Positions 1 to 6,360 of a DNA stretch of 12,030 nucleotides are shown one piece after another; the first letter of the stretch is position 1; the number at the start of each line of letters is the position of its first letter. A program made the position numbers and the translations under genes. The DNA comes from an uncultured Butyricicoccus sp. (GTDB taxonomy: Bacteria; Bacillota; Clostridia; Oscillospirales; Butyricicoccaceae). The notes under the pieces were generated by a model. It saw only the letters and a list, made by a program, of their open reading frames with translations, was not told the DNA's origin and did not search any database. Location of the stretch: positions 1 to 12,030 of the forward strand of contig CANPPM010000055.1 in assembly GCA_947575935.1 (NCBI GenBank), given 5' to 3'.

Positions 1-280
1 TGTATGCCCGTAAATCAAGACTTATTTGAGATAATCAACCATTTTAGTATAGAATCTAAGTACCCATGCCCTATTTAATCTTTTTGTTCATGTCCTTTGC
101 AAATTTGCACTGTAAGAATAGGATAAAACCGCTTGCTGGCGACCAACAAACTGTTGATATGACTCGCTTTTTTGAAGTCCTATCATTATACTCCGACCAT
201 CTCATGATAATCCGAATGTTGTCTTTTAGCGAGGGGGACAGGTTCGGATTTATCATCTGCATTGAGCATATTTTTTAGGC
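1..280. other. Left-edge stretch with no supported gene
   Basis: Short open frames exist on both strands (66-278 plus, 71-262 minus). They overlap each other almost fully, lack a ribosome binding site and have no recognisable motif. The stretch is AT-rich. A TTGAGA-16-TATAGA pair near 25-55 resembles a weak plus-strand promoter, but nothing credible follows it. It may be decayed accessory DNA or the edge of a feature lying outside the window. Confidence 0.4.
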
Positions 281-330
281 AAAAACAACGAGAAGAAAAG
301 CATCTTGGTTAGAGGAACCTTCTCTCGTTG
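281..330 (-). terminator. Branched hairpin with T-run, terminator-like on minus strand
   Basis: The arms CAACGAGA (286-293) and TCTCGTTG (323-330) pair perfectly. The interval between them can fold into two small hairpins: AAGA/TCTT, and GGTT/AACC with loop AGAGG. Read on the minus strand, the closing stem is followed at once by five Ts (285-281), as in an intrinsic terminator. It lies just beyond the terminator of the DUF1801 gene and could catch read-through, or be the 3' end of a small RNA. Confidence 0.4.
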
Positions 331-343
331 ATCATTATCGGCT

Positions 344-364
344 TTAGCCGCAAGTTGCGGCTAA
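344..364. repeat. Perfect 10-bp inverted repeat around one base
   Basis: TTAGCCGCAA (344-353), one G, then TTGCGGCTAA (355-364) form a perfect inverted repeat. As RNA, the inner pairs would open into a small loop on a GC-rich stem. No long T-run follows on either strand, so it is not a classic terminator. It sits between two minus-strand terminator-like hairpins; its role is unknown. Confidence 0.55.
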
Positions 365-375
365 TTTCAGACCGT

Positions 376-409
376 AAACAAAACCGCCCGTATTTAGCAC
401 AGCGGGCGG
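376..409 (-). terminator. Intrinsic terminator of the DUF1801 gene
   Basis: Arms CCGCCCG (384-390) and CGGGCGG (403-409) form a 7-bp all-GC stem with a 12-base loop. On the minus strand the stem is followed by TTTTGTTT (383-376). It begins about 33 bases past the stop codon of the minus-strand gene ending at 442. Confidence 0.75.
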
Positions 410-441
410 CTTTATCCACGGCCTGTTTTTTTGAAAAATAT

Positions 442-846
442 TCACACTTTATATTGGTTCCAGCACCACTTTGCAATATCCGCTATCAACTCCAGCGGCA
501 GCGGCTCCCGATATGGCAGGCGTATCGTTCCCTTGCTGGTCTCATACTCCGACAGCCTGTCCCGAAACACTTCTACAGCCTCTGAACCAGGATAAAGGCC
601 GATATGATGTTTGGACGCAGCAAATTGAAATACATTTTTCCCATCCCAAAAGGTCGGCATACTCCACGAGATCCGTTCCTGCGCATCAGGGATGGCGCCG
701 TGGACAGCACTTCGTATTGCCTGCAAATACGGCTGCGCACGCTCATCCTGCTGCCCGATATATTCGTCAATCGTCCGGGGCTTGACGCAATAATGTCCCT
801 GGTTCTGATTTTTGAATTCCCGTCCGCACTTGTGGCATTTCCACAT
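442..846 (-). CDS. DUF1801 / YdhG-like protein with N-terminal zinc motif
   Basis: A 134-aa protein of the DUF1801 (YdhG/YjbR-like, 'iron chaperone') group. The family hallmarks are present in order: IDEYI near residue 26, ISWSMPTFW at 59-67, HHIGLYPG at 80-87, and TSKGTIRLP at 103-111. The first 20 residues add a C4-x2-C7-x10-H18-x-C20 pattern that should bind zinc; such short zinc-ribbon starts occur in some members. The ATG at 846 is preceded by GGAGGG six bases away. A TATAAT box at 927-932 and the hairpin terminator at 376-409 frame it as a single-gene unit. The family fold is frataxin-like and a role in iron or metal handling has been proposed, but molecular function is not established. 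Family assignment is firm, role is not. Confidence 0.88.
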   Translation of the reverse strand: MWKCHKCGREFKNQNQGHYCVKPRTIDEYIGQQDERAQPYLQAIRSAVHGAIPDAQERISWSMPTFWDGKNVFQFAASKHHIGLYPGSEAVEVFRDRLSEYETSKGTIRLPYREPLPLELIADIAKWCWNQYKV

Positions 847-926
847 AGCGATCCCTCCACTACTTCATCATTTTCTCAAAGCAGAACATTATTACCTCCG
901 CCGAATTCCGATCTGTCGCTGGCTTC

Positions 927-932
927 ATTATA
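927..932 (-). promoter_or_regulatory. Likely -10 box for the DUF1801 gene
   Basis: Minus-strand TATAAT lies about 80 bases before the ATG at 846, inside a very AT-rich stretch. The -35 at normal spacing is poor (TATACT-like), so strength is uncertain. The box overlaps the end of the older reading frame at 935-1129, suggesting the gene and its promoter were joined to pre-existing debris. Confidence 0.45.
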
Positions 933-934
933 CT

Positions 935-1129
935 TTATTCTTTTGAAAAAGTATAGATGGATTCCTGAAAATTTGTCGAACAGAAACAGCTTGCAACGCC
1001 AGATGGTTTCACGTCGCAAATCGATAAAAGGGAAACCGGCACAGGGGAACGTTGGTTCCCCCTATGCTGATTGAAGTAGCCTAAACAGATACAGAAATCA
1101 TCCGCTGTCCGCAGGGCGCAATACACCAC
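935..1129 (-). pseudogene. Cysteine-rich open stretch, probable mobile-element debris
   Basis: A 64-codon minus-strand frame opening at a GTG and rich in Cys (about six). No convincing ribosome site precedes it and I recognise no domain. It follows, on the same strand, the protein tail at 1177-1329 and runs into the DUF1801 promoter, so it looks like leftover intergenic or gene material rather than a working gene. It could also be non-coding sequence that happens to be open. Confidence 0.25.
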
Positions 1130-1176
1130 TTCTAAATTGCCCCCTTTCAGAGGGATGTTTTCCGGGTTTCCGTTTT

Positions 1177-1329
1177 TTACCCTTTTTGCCGTTTCTGCTG
1201 TTTGGGCTTTTTATCAGAATATAGTTTCCTAGCAATAACGGCGGCATGGCTCTTTATTCTGATTTCTTCCTTCTCCTCACTGTTCTTTGCGTTCCGGCAG
1301 CCCTCATTGGAGAGGTAAAACAGGAATTT
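1177..1329 (-). pseudogene. C-terminal remnant of an unidentified protein
   Basis: Minus-strand frame ending in TAA at 1177-1179. It reads about 50 codons of strongly charged sequence, including NAKNSEEKEEIRIKSHAAV and a Lys/Gln/Arg-rich tail. This composition is typical of a real protein end, but no start codon or ribosome site is present. It begins in the last bases of the methyltransferase gene (1328) in another frame. Inference: the methyltransferase DNA landed in, or recombined with, an older gene and only that gene's tail survives. Such basic tails occur in DNA-binding or mobilisation proteins, but I cannot name the family. Confidence 0.4.
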
Positions 1330-2095
1330 AGCGAATTGCAGTAAAAAACAGTCTTTTGAAACGAAATATTATCTCACCTTTTTTTTGCGTTTTATAAACC
1401 TTAGCCGCACCTTCCGTAATCTCATCTATCAGCCTTTGAGCATCTGTTTTATTCAATGACTGAATATACGGCAAAAGCCTTGTTCCCTTAACCCATTCAA
1501 CCATTGCATTTATTGATGGCATATTATGGTAGTAAACAGTTTCCCATATATCAAAATTATCCGTTAGCGATGAAAGAATATCAAAGTATTCATCGCCATT
1601 TAATGTGATATTTTGCTCATTCAACGAAGGCAAAAAACCCCATTTTTCTTCATTTACGATTTCTTTTATTATCTGGAATAGTGGCTCTTTTGTATTGATT
1701 GGCATTTGAATTGCCATAACACCACTCTCGTTAAGTCTTTCAAATAGCATAGGTAATATTTGTCTATGATTCGGCGCCCATTGCAAACAGGCATTTGAAA
1801 ATATGATATCATAATTTGCACTGTCATGACAAATTTCATTAACACTCATCAGCTTAAATTCCAAATCCGGATACTCAGCCGATGCTTTTTCAATCATATT
1901 TTCAGAATTATCAATGCCCACTATATGAGCATTTGGAAAGGATTTCTTTAGCACATGGGTGCTATTGCCTGGACCACAGCCAATATCAAGAATATTTTGC
2001 GGATTGATAGCATTTATTCTTTTCACCAAGTCAATGGCTGGCTGTGTTCTTTGACTTTTGAATTTTAGATATTGTTCAGAATTCCACTCTGCCAT
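1328..2095 (-). CDS. Trans-aconitate 2-methyltransferase-like SAM methyltransferase
   Basis: A 255-aa class I (Rossmann-fold) SAM-dependent methyltransferase resembling Tam, which methylates trans-aconitate. Motif I is ILDIGCGPGNS (35-45). The acidic ribose-binding residue falls in VGID (59-62). A motif IV-like stretch, DIIFSNACLQWAPNH, is near 94-108. The C-terminal FRFKRLFFTAIR matches the usual Tam end, and length fits the family. The ATG at 2095 has AAGGAG eight bases upstream, plus a second GGAG directly before it. Composition is clearly more AT-rich than the core genes to the right, and fragments lie on both sides, so it looks acquired. Related methyltransferases occur as passengers on Gram-positive mobile elements. 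The true substrate may not be trans-aconitate. Confidence 0.85.
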   Translation of the reverse strand: MAEWNSEQYLKFKSQRTQPAIDLVKRINAINPQNILDIGCGPGNSTHVLKKSFPNAHIVGIDNSENMIEKASAEYPDLEFKLMSVNEICHDSANYDIIFSNACLQWAPNHRQILPMLFERLNESGVMAIQMPINTKEPLFQIIKEIVNEEKWGFLPSLNEQNITLNGDEYFDILSSLTDNFDIWETVYYHNMPSINAMVEWVKGTRLLPYIQSLNKTDAQRLIDEITEGAAKVYKTQKKGEIIFRFKRLFFTAIR

Positions 2096-2133
2096 TCTCC
2101 TTACTCCTTAAACTGAAATTTGTTGATAACCAT

Positions 2134-2139
2134 ATTATA
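2134..2139 (-). promoter_or_regulatory. -10 box of the methyltransferase gene
   Basis: Minus-strand TATAAT sits about 40 bases before the ATG. The -35 at 17-18 bases is weak (TTCCCT/TCCCTT). The spacer and -35 region are occupied by the inner arm and loop of the inverted repeat at 2141-2187. Confidence 0.55.
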
Positions 2140-2140
2140 C

Positions 2141-2187
2141 CTAAATAATTTTTCAAAGGGAATCGTCTTTACAAAAAAATTATTTAG
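2141..2187. repeat. Perfect 13-bp inverted repeat over the methyltransferase promoter
   Basis: CTAAATAATTTTT (2141-2153) pairs exactly with AAAAATTATTTAG (2175-2187) across a 21-base gap. It starts two bases upstream of the minus-strand -10 box and spans the -35 region. It could be an operator for a dimeric repressor, a weak AT-rich bidirectional terminator for the frame ending at 2180, or the end of an inserted segment. Confidence 0.6.
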
Positions 2188-2430
2188 CCGTGCCAAACAT
2201 TATTTCCTTGAATCTGTCTTTATTCTGGCCTTTTCGATGGCAAGCCATCCCGCCGACACTTCCCAGTGATTTTATCCCCTGCGAAAAACCCGGCCTGTCC
2301 CACCCAATTTCCCTTCTAAAAAATCTGCGGCGGCGATTTTGGGGAACGCCCCACGCCCATGATAAACAGTCCGTTTGCGGTCGTCCCTCCGTCCTCCTTC
2401 CCCGTTGCCTGCCGATATTTCAAATGCATC
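2180..2430 (-). pseudogene. Open minus-strand remnant upstream of the methyltransferase
   Basis: A frame of about 80 codons ending in TAA at 2180-2182, with no start codon backed by a ribosome site. It is rich in Arg and Gly and includes GWDRPGFSQGIKSLGSVGGM. A second minus-strand frame (2316-2546) overlaps it, so which frame, if any, was translated is unclear. Inference: residue of a gene or a conserved passenger segment that travelled with the methyltransferase. No domain recognised. Confidence 0.25.
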
Positions 2431-2460
2431 CCCATAAAAAACGCAATCTTACAAAGGTTA

Positions 2461-2489
2461 TTAACATCCCTCAATAGCTGTGATATAAT
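2461..2489 (+). promoter_or_regulatory. Strong sigma-A-type promoter upstream of the DUF262-HNH gene
   Basis: TTAACA (2461-2466), a 17-base spacer and TATAAT (2484-2489), with TG one base before the -10 (extended -10). Predicted start is about 2496. The first credible plus-strand gene begins at 3007, giving either a long leader or a separate short transcript. Confidence 0.65.
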
Positions 2490-2497
2490 TAATTTAA

Positions 2498-2525
2498 CAC
2501 GTCCACAAGCAAAGATGGACACGTG
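2498..2525 (+). other. Hairpin at the predicted transcript 5' end
   Basis: CACGTCCA (2498-2505) pairs with TGGA (2516-2519) and CGTG (2522-2525), leaving a two-base bulge. It would lie at or within a few bases of the transcript start from the promoter at 2461-2489. It could protect the 5' end or be an operator overlapping the start site. Confidence 0.4.
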
Positions 2526-2556
2526 AAATCTTTTGGGTGCTTGCATGGGGATTTAT

Positions 2557-2598
2557 CAGAGACAAATAAAAAAGGGGGCTCTTTCCCCTTAATCTCTG
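2557..2598 (-). terminator. Terminator-like hairpin, minus-strand orientation
   Basis: AAGGGG (2572-2577) and CCCCTT (2585-2590) form a stem. Read on the minus strand it is followed by TTTTTATTTG. Outer arms CAGAGA (2557-2562) and TCTCTG (2593-2598) can extend the fold. No minus-strand gene was found just upstream of it, so it may only be a structured part of the plus-strand leader. Confidence 0.35.
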
Positions 2599-2688
2599 GA
2601 AAAAATTCCTTGACAGGACATGATGAAAACTATTTTTCACACCGATTGTCCAAAATCTACACGTATTAAAGAACCGTAAGATAACGAT

Positions 2689-2853
2689 ATGGAAATTGGT
2701 ACTGAGGATATTTTTATTGCGGCAGCTCTCGGGGGCATATGCACCTTGTGGACAATGTTTATGCCGGCGATGTGAAAAACGCAGCAGAAAGCGTTTGAGG
2801 AAAGATCCATACTTGAATTTATAAAGAGTGCGTTGAACGAAAAAGAGGATTGA
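2689..2853 (+). pseudogene. Short reading frame broken by in-frame TGA
   Basis: ATG at 2689, 28 codons with a hydrophobic middle (DIFIAAALGGICTLWTMFM), an in-frame TGA at 2773-2775, then 25 more codons of charged sequence (QQKAFEERSILEFIKSALNE) to TGA at 2851. Both halves look protein-like and share a frame. No good ribosome site precedes the ATG. It lies in the leader before the DUF262-HNH gene and is directly followed by a hairpin. Most likely a decayed small gene; the function is not recognised. Confidence 0.3.
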
Positions 2854-2875
2854 CGATCTCGCCATGGATCGTTTT
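2853..2875 (+). terminator. Weak hairpin terminator candidate in the leader
   Basis: ACGATC (2853-2858) and GATCGT (2867-2872) form a six-pair stem with an eight-base loop, followed by TTT and an A-run. It starts at the stop codon of the broken frame at 2689-2853, so it may end a short transcript from the 2461-2489 promoter or attenuate read-through into the gene at 3007. Confidence 0.35.
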
Positions 2876-3006
2876 AAAAAATACGCATTTCAAGCGACCA
2901 CCGAGAGACCCTGAAGTTGTTTTCATCCTTCAAAACACGCTCATGCTAAGGAACATCAGGCTGATGAAAAGGGATCCCGACAAAAAATTGATAGGGGGAT
3001 ATTGAA

Positions 3007-4710
3007 ATGGCAAACTGGACGCATTTAAGCGTTAAAAATGCAATTACAAAGATCAAGGACGAAGAGATTGTACTGCCTGTCATTCAGCGGCGTCTTGTCT
3101 GGTCGGAGGACAAGATGGAGCTTCTCTTTGATTCACTGCTCAAGGGCAACTCATTCGGCTCGATCATTTGTATAGAAGAGGAAAAGGATACAAAACCGCT
3201 GTTTGCGCACAGAGCCTTCACGCGAGACGGGAATCATGTTGCATCCCACGAGGTTAACGAGCTGTTAAAAACGCAATGGTTCATTATTGACGGGCAGCAG
3301 CGACTCCAAAGCTTTTATATTGGTCTTTCCGGAACGTTAAACGGAAAACGTCTTTATTTTGATCTTTTCAGCGATCCCGACATGGAATATGACTTCAGAT
3401 TTGCCGTCAAAGAAGCCGAGTTGCCCCAAACGAACAAAGAGCGGACAGCGGCAAATACGGTCAGCATGTGCTTATGGTACCCGGCCGACGATCTGTTTCA
3501 GCGGTTGTCCGCAACCACAAAAGCGCGGCAGGTTTCTAAAGAACTCATTCAAAAGTTTAGCATCGAAGACAGCATCCAGATAGATGCGATTGAAACCAAT
3601 GTACAAGACTTTTTTGATGCTGTCTTTGCAGATGAAAGCGTTGGTATTTCCAAGGTTTCTGTAAACAAGAGTAAGGAAGTGCTTGAGAACAGACAGCGGA
3701 TCGTAGAATTGTTCCGACGCCTGAATGACGGAGGCACAAAACTGTCGTCATACGATCTGGTTGCATCGATGTTTAAAGGGTTTGACTATAACATGGAACA
3801 GTTTTTGGATCATGTCGTGTCCGAAAATTCAGATATTGGAATCGACCAGGATGTGCTGATAAAGCTCCTGCTGATTTTAAATGACAAACCGTCCAAGGAA
3901 ATGTCGGATCTAACGGCTGAAGACGCTGAGTTTGCCACATCGAACTATGCGCGCATTCAGGCCGCGTTGAAAGCGTTAAAGAAATTCCTCTATGCAAGCG
4001 CAAATTACTATTGGTTTGCTACCGCAAAAAATAGATCCGCTATTCCGTTATATTTCCTGACATATCATATTTTCCATTCGACTATCCCCACGGACAAACT
4101 TGAAAATATATTCGAACATTTCGATACCAATGATAAAAACTGTCAGGATATGGCGGTTTGGTTGCGATTGTCCTTGTTAAATAAAGTATTCAGCCGCGGG
4201 TGCGGCTGGATTCCCTATAAAACCGGGATCAAAAAAATCCACGCTGTGATGCAGGACAGCAAGGGCCATGCGTTCCCCAAGGATCGCTTATTCAGGATAT
4301 ACGCAGGCCATCCACTCCGGTTCATTTCAACGGTCAACGAAAATAATCTGAGTGAGTTTGACCAGGAGTATATATTTTACTTAATCTATAATGGGCTGCC
4401 TACAATCCGCAGCGAGGACATAGACCATATACATCCGCATTCCTTGCTGCTGCACGCTGGTTTTGACGAGCAGGCAATCAATCATATTGTAAATTATCAA
4501 CTTCTCGATTCAGGGACAAACCGTGGACAAAAGAACGGAAAAGAACTAGCAGACTGGATAAACAGCGGTATTGACACTGCGAATCGGCAAGGTTACCTAA
4601 GCAGGCATCTCATTCCACAAGATCCGACTTTCTGGGAAACGCAAAATTTTAATAAATTTTGCAAAGCACGGGCAAAAATGCTTGCGGACAAGATAAACGC
4701 ATCGTTATGA
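3007..4710 (+). CDS. DUF262-HNH protein, GmrSD-type (type IV) restriction candidate
   Basis: A 567-aa single-chain protein with an N-terminal DUF262 (GmrS-like, ParB/Srx-fold) domain and a C-terminal HNH nuclease region like DUF1524/GmrD. DUF262 signatures: QRRLVW at 27-32, IDGQQR at 94-99 (nucleotide-hydrolysis motif), and FRRLNDGGTKLS at 236-247. The nuclease motif is DIDHIHP around D473/H474, with N496 and NRGQKN near 505-510. Known relatives (GmrSD, BrxU, SspE) cut or block modified phage DNA using a nucleotide. All key residues appear intact. ATG at 3007 follows AGGGGG at normal spacing. No modification, DND/Ssp or BREX genes adjoin it, which favours a solo type IV enzyme. Substrate modification cannot be read from sequence. 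No clear terminator follows. Confidence 0.85.
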   Translation: MANWTHLSVKNAITKIKDEEIVLPVIQRRLVWSEDKMELLFDSLLKGNSFGSIICIEEEKDTKPLFAHRAFTRDGNHVASHEVNELLKTQWFIIDGQQRLQSFYIGLSGTLNGKRLYFDLFSDPDMEYDFRFAVKEAELPQTNKERTAANTVSMCLWYPADDLFQRLSATTKARQVSKELIQKFSIEDSIQIDAIETNVQDFFDAVFADESVGISKVSVNKSKEVLENRQRIVELFRRLNDGGTKLSSYDLVASMFKGFDYNMEQFLDHVVSENSDIGIDQDVLIKLLLILNDKPSKEMSDLTAEDAEFATSNYARIQAALKALKKFLYASANYYWFATAKNRSAIPLYFLTYHIFHSTIPTDKLENIFEHFDTNDKNCQDMAVWLRLSLLNKVFSRGCGWIPYKTGIKKIHAVMQDSKGHAFPKDRLFRIYAGHPLRFISTVNENNLSEFDQEYIFYLIYNGLPTIRSEDIDHIHPHSLLLHAGFDEQAINHIVNYQLLDSGTNRGQKNGKELADWINSGIDTANRQGYLSRHLIPQDPTFWETQNFNKFCKARAKMLADKINASL

Positions 4711-4774
4711 AAATACCGGCTGCAACCTGATACATCCATAATACGCTGCACCAAAGGAGAGGGTCCTCAAGAGC
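4711..4774. other. Spacer after the DUF262-HNH gene
   Basis: No gene and no strong hairpin with T-run was seen here, so the transcript from the upstream gene has no obvious end. With the broken frame that follows and the featureless 5125-5310 stretch, 4711-5310 reads as accessory filler. Confidence 0.4.
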
Positions 4775-5083
4775 TCAACTTCCAGACACTCCAAAAAATT
4801 TATCAAAAAACGTCTTTAGCCTATCCATGATTCCTTGATCCTTCTCAGCACGGTTTCCAACGCCAAAGCGAGATACCGGCGGTATCCGCTGGTCAATATC
4901 CGTCCCAGCCGTCTAGCCTTCCCCGAGCTCGTCAGAAATGGTCCAGATCGCCCGGTGGGGCTCTTCGCGCCCCTGTTCTTTCTTAAACGCCGGGCATAAA
5001 GCGGCTTCCGTCTCAGTCAACAGTCCCACGTCTTTCAAACGCATCGCCCCTTTAAACTTCCCCCTTCCAGGCCGGCTATTCAC
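4775..5083 (-). pseudogene. Minus-strand gene interrupted by one in-frame TAG
   Basis: From a GTG at 5081-5083 (or ATG at 5042-5044) the minus strand reads 56 codons to TAG at 4913-4915. It then stays open in the same frame for 45 more codons to TGA at 4775-4777. The first part contains LKDVGLLTETEAALCPAFKK and EEPHRAIWTISDELGE; the second ends DRLKTFFDKFFGVSGS. Both are amphipathic and protein-like. A GGGGG run upstream of the ATG is a poor-fit ribosome site. Most simply a pseudogene from a single nonsense mutation; alternatively two tiny proteins, or amber read-through, for which there is no other support. Family not recognised. Confidence 0.4.
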
Positions 5084-5314
5084 TCCTATCAGAACACTTT
5101 TTCTAAATGCACTGGTTTAGACGCTGTCAAGTATAATTTTTTTATATTACTAGACTCCCATGCGAAGGCTTATAGAAAGAAACCGCGGTCTGTTGCGGCT
5201 ATGATTCAATAAGCGGCCGGGATGCGAGATTTCAGGATGCGGAGTATGGACAGTAGAATAATGGTTTGAATGAACCCTTCTGTATCCATAATTATTTCAG
5301 GCTACAAACAAAAA

Positions 5315-5342
5315 TTTTCCAACCGATCAACCGATTGGAAAA
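5315..5342 (-). terminator. Second hairpin in the pfkB-type kinase terminator region
   Basis: TTTTCCAA (5315-5322) pairs with TTGGAAAA (5335-5342), followed on the minus strand by TTTTTGTTTG. The loop contains a tandem CAACCGAT CAACCGAT. The stem shares bases 5339-5342 with the larger hairpin at 5339-5376, so the two cannot both form completely. Confidence 0.55.
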
Positions 5343-5376
5343 GGGCAGTACAGCCATTTGGCCATACTGCCCTTTT
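5339..5376 (-). terminator. Strong terminator of the PfkB-family kinase gene
   Basis: AAAAGGGCAGTA (5339-5350) pairs exactly with TACTGCCCTTTT (5365-5376). The 14-base loop holds a further GCC/GGC pairing around ATTT. It begins 12 bases past the kinase stop codon and ends in a T-run in both directions. Confidence 0.8.
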
Positions 5377-5388
5377 CTCTATGAAACA

Positions 5389-6330
5389 TCAAACGGTATA
5401 TAGCTTCACAGTCTCGTACACCTGGTAGACCTTTTTCAGTGATGCCATTTCGGTCCCAGGAAGGCGCGCGCAGGCACGCCCCATGGCTACGGTGTATTTT
5501 GCCAGCTCATAAATATCAAGTCCCTTGGCAAGCGAGTTTGCAATAGCGCCGACCATAGCGTCGCCTGTACCAATCGAACCGCAGTCTTCAATCTTTGGAT
5601 CGGAATTGACATACAGCGCCTCATGATGATGCTTGGATACAAAAACCGATCCTTCGTGCGCCATGGAGACACAAACAGACTGGGCGCCTGCATCGATCAT
5701 CTGGCGAGCCCGTACAACTGCAGTCTCCGGGTCGGTGGTCGGCTGCTCGCCGACAAAATCGGCCAGCTCAAACAGACTGGGCTTAACGAAGTCCGGTTCG
5801 AAAGCAAGCGCCTCACGCAGGATATCGCCAGCCGCGTCGATGACCAAGTGACAGTTTGCCTTTTTTACCGTTTTAAGCAATTTTCGATAGTTTGCCATTG
5901 GGAACTGCGGGGGAAGAGATCCCGATACGACAAAGATATTCCGATCATCCAAATACATCTCCATTTTTTCAAGCAGACGGAGAAAATCGTGGTCGGAAAT
6001 CTGCGGACCTGGTTCATTGAACTCGGTATGCTGCCCCTTTGGGTCAATGATCTGTATATTGACACGCGTCTGACCTGCCACATCGACAAAGTCATGCATG
6101 ATATTCATTGAAGTCATCATATCCTTCAGAATCCGGCCGTTCTGGCCACCGCAGAAACCGATAGCGACGCTATCGCCGCCCAGCGCGTTGATCGCACGGG
6201 TGACCGTGATGCCCTTGCCGCCCGGCTCGCGCACACTTTCTTTCGTGCGGTTGAGATGGTTCAGGTTGACTTGGTGATCGAGCCGCATGCGGCGGTCAAT
6301 CGCGGGATTTAAGGTTATCGTGATGATCAT
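5389..6330 (-). CDS. fruK: 1-phosphofructokinase-like PfkB-family sugar kinase
   Basis: A 313-aa ribokinase/PfkB-family enzyme of the FruK/LacC subgroup, which phosphorylates a sugar monophosphate with ATP (fructose-1-phosphate to fructose-1,6-bisphosphate, or tagatose-6-phosphate). The start has TLNPAID (6-12), typical of FruK. The PGGKG substrate loop is at 36-40, FVVSGSLPP is mid-protein, VKPSLFEL replaces the usual KPN-x2-EL, and GTGDAM at 254-259 carries catalytic D257. Length is normal for the family. ATG at 6330 has GGAGGG five bases upstream. It stands alone with its own promoter and terminators, without the FruR regulator or fructose PTS gene usually next to fruK. Subgroup is firm; exact substrate is not. 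Confidence 0.85.
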   Translation of the reverse strand: MIITITLNPAIDRRMRLDHQVNLNHLNRTKESVREPGGKGITVTRAINALGGDSVAIGFCGGQNGRILKDMMTSMNIMHDFVDVAGQTRVNIQIIDPKGQHTEFNEPGPQISDHDFLRLLEKMEMYLDDRNIFVVSGSLPPQFPMANYRKLLKTVKKANCHLVIDAAGDILREALAFEPDFVKPSLFELADFVGEQPTTDPETAVVRARQMIDAGAQSVCVSMAHEGSVFVSKHHHEALYVNSDPKIEDCGSIGTGDAMVGAIANSLAKGLDIYELAKYTVAMGRACARLPGTEMASLKKVYQVYETVKLYTV

Positions 6331-6360
6331 GTCTGCCCTCCGTCAGTCTCAGAACCGGCC

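Noticed and set aside
66..278. Overlapping plus (66-278) and minus (71-262) frames at the left edge
   Set aside because: Neither has a ribosome site or recognisable motif, and they occupy the same bases.
604..1074. 156-codon plus-strand frame
   Set aside because: It is antisense to the DUF1801 gene and its promoter, with no ribosome site or family match.
2494..2865. 123-codon minus-strand frame in the DUF262-HNH leader
   Set aside because: No ribosome site; composition rich in Arg, His, Phe and Cys as expected of antisense translation; it runs through several hairpins and opposite a strong promoter.
4938..5120. 60-codon plus-strand frame
   Set aside because: It is the antisense of the minus-strand interrupted frame, which has the more protein-like sequence; no ribosome site.
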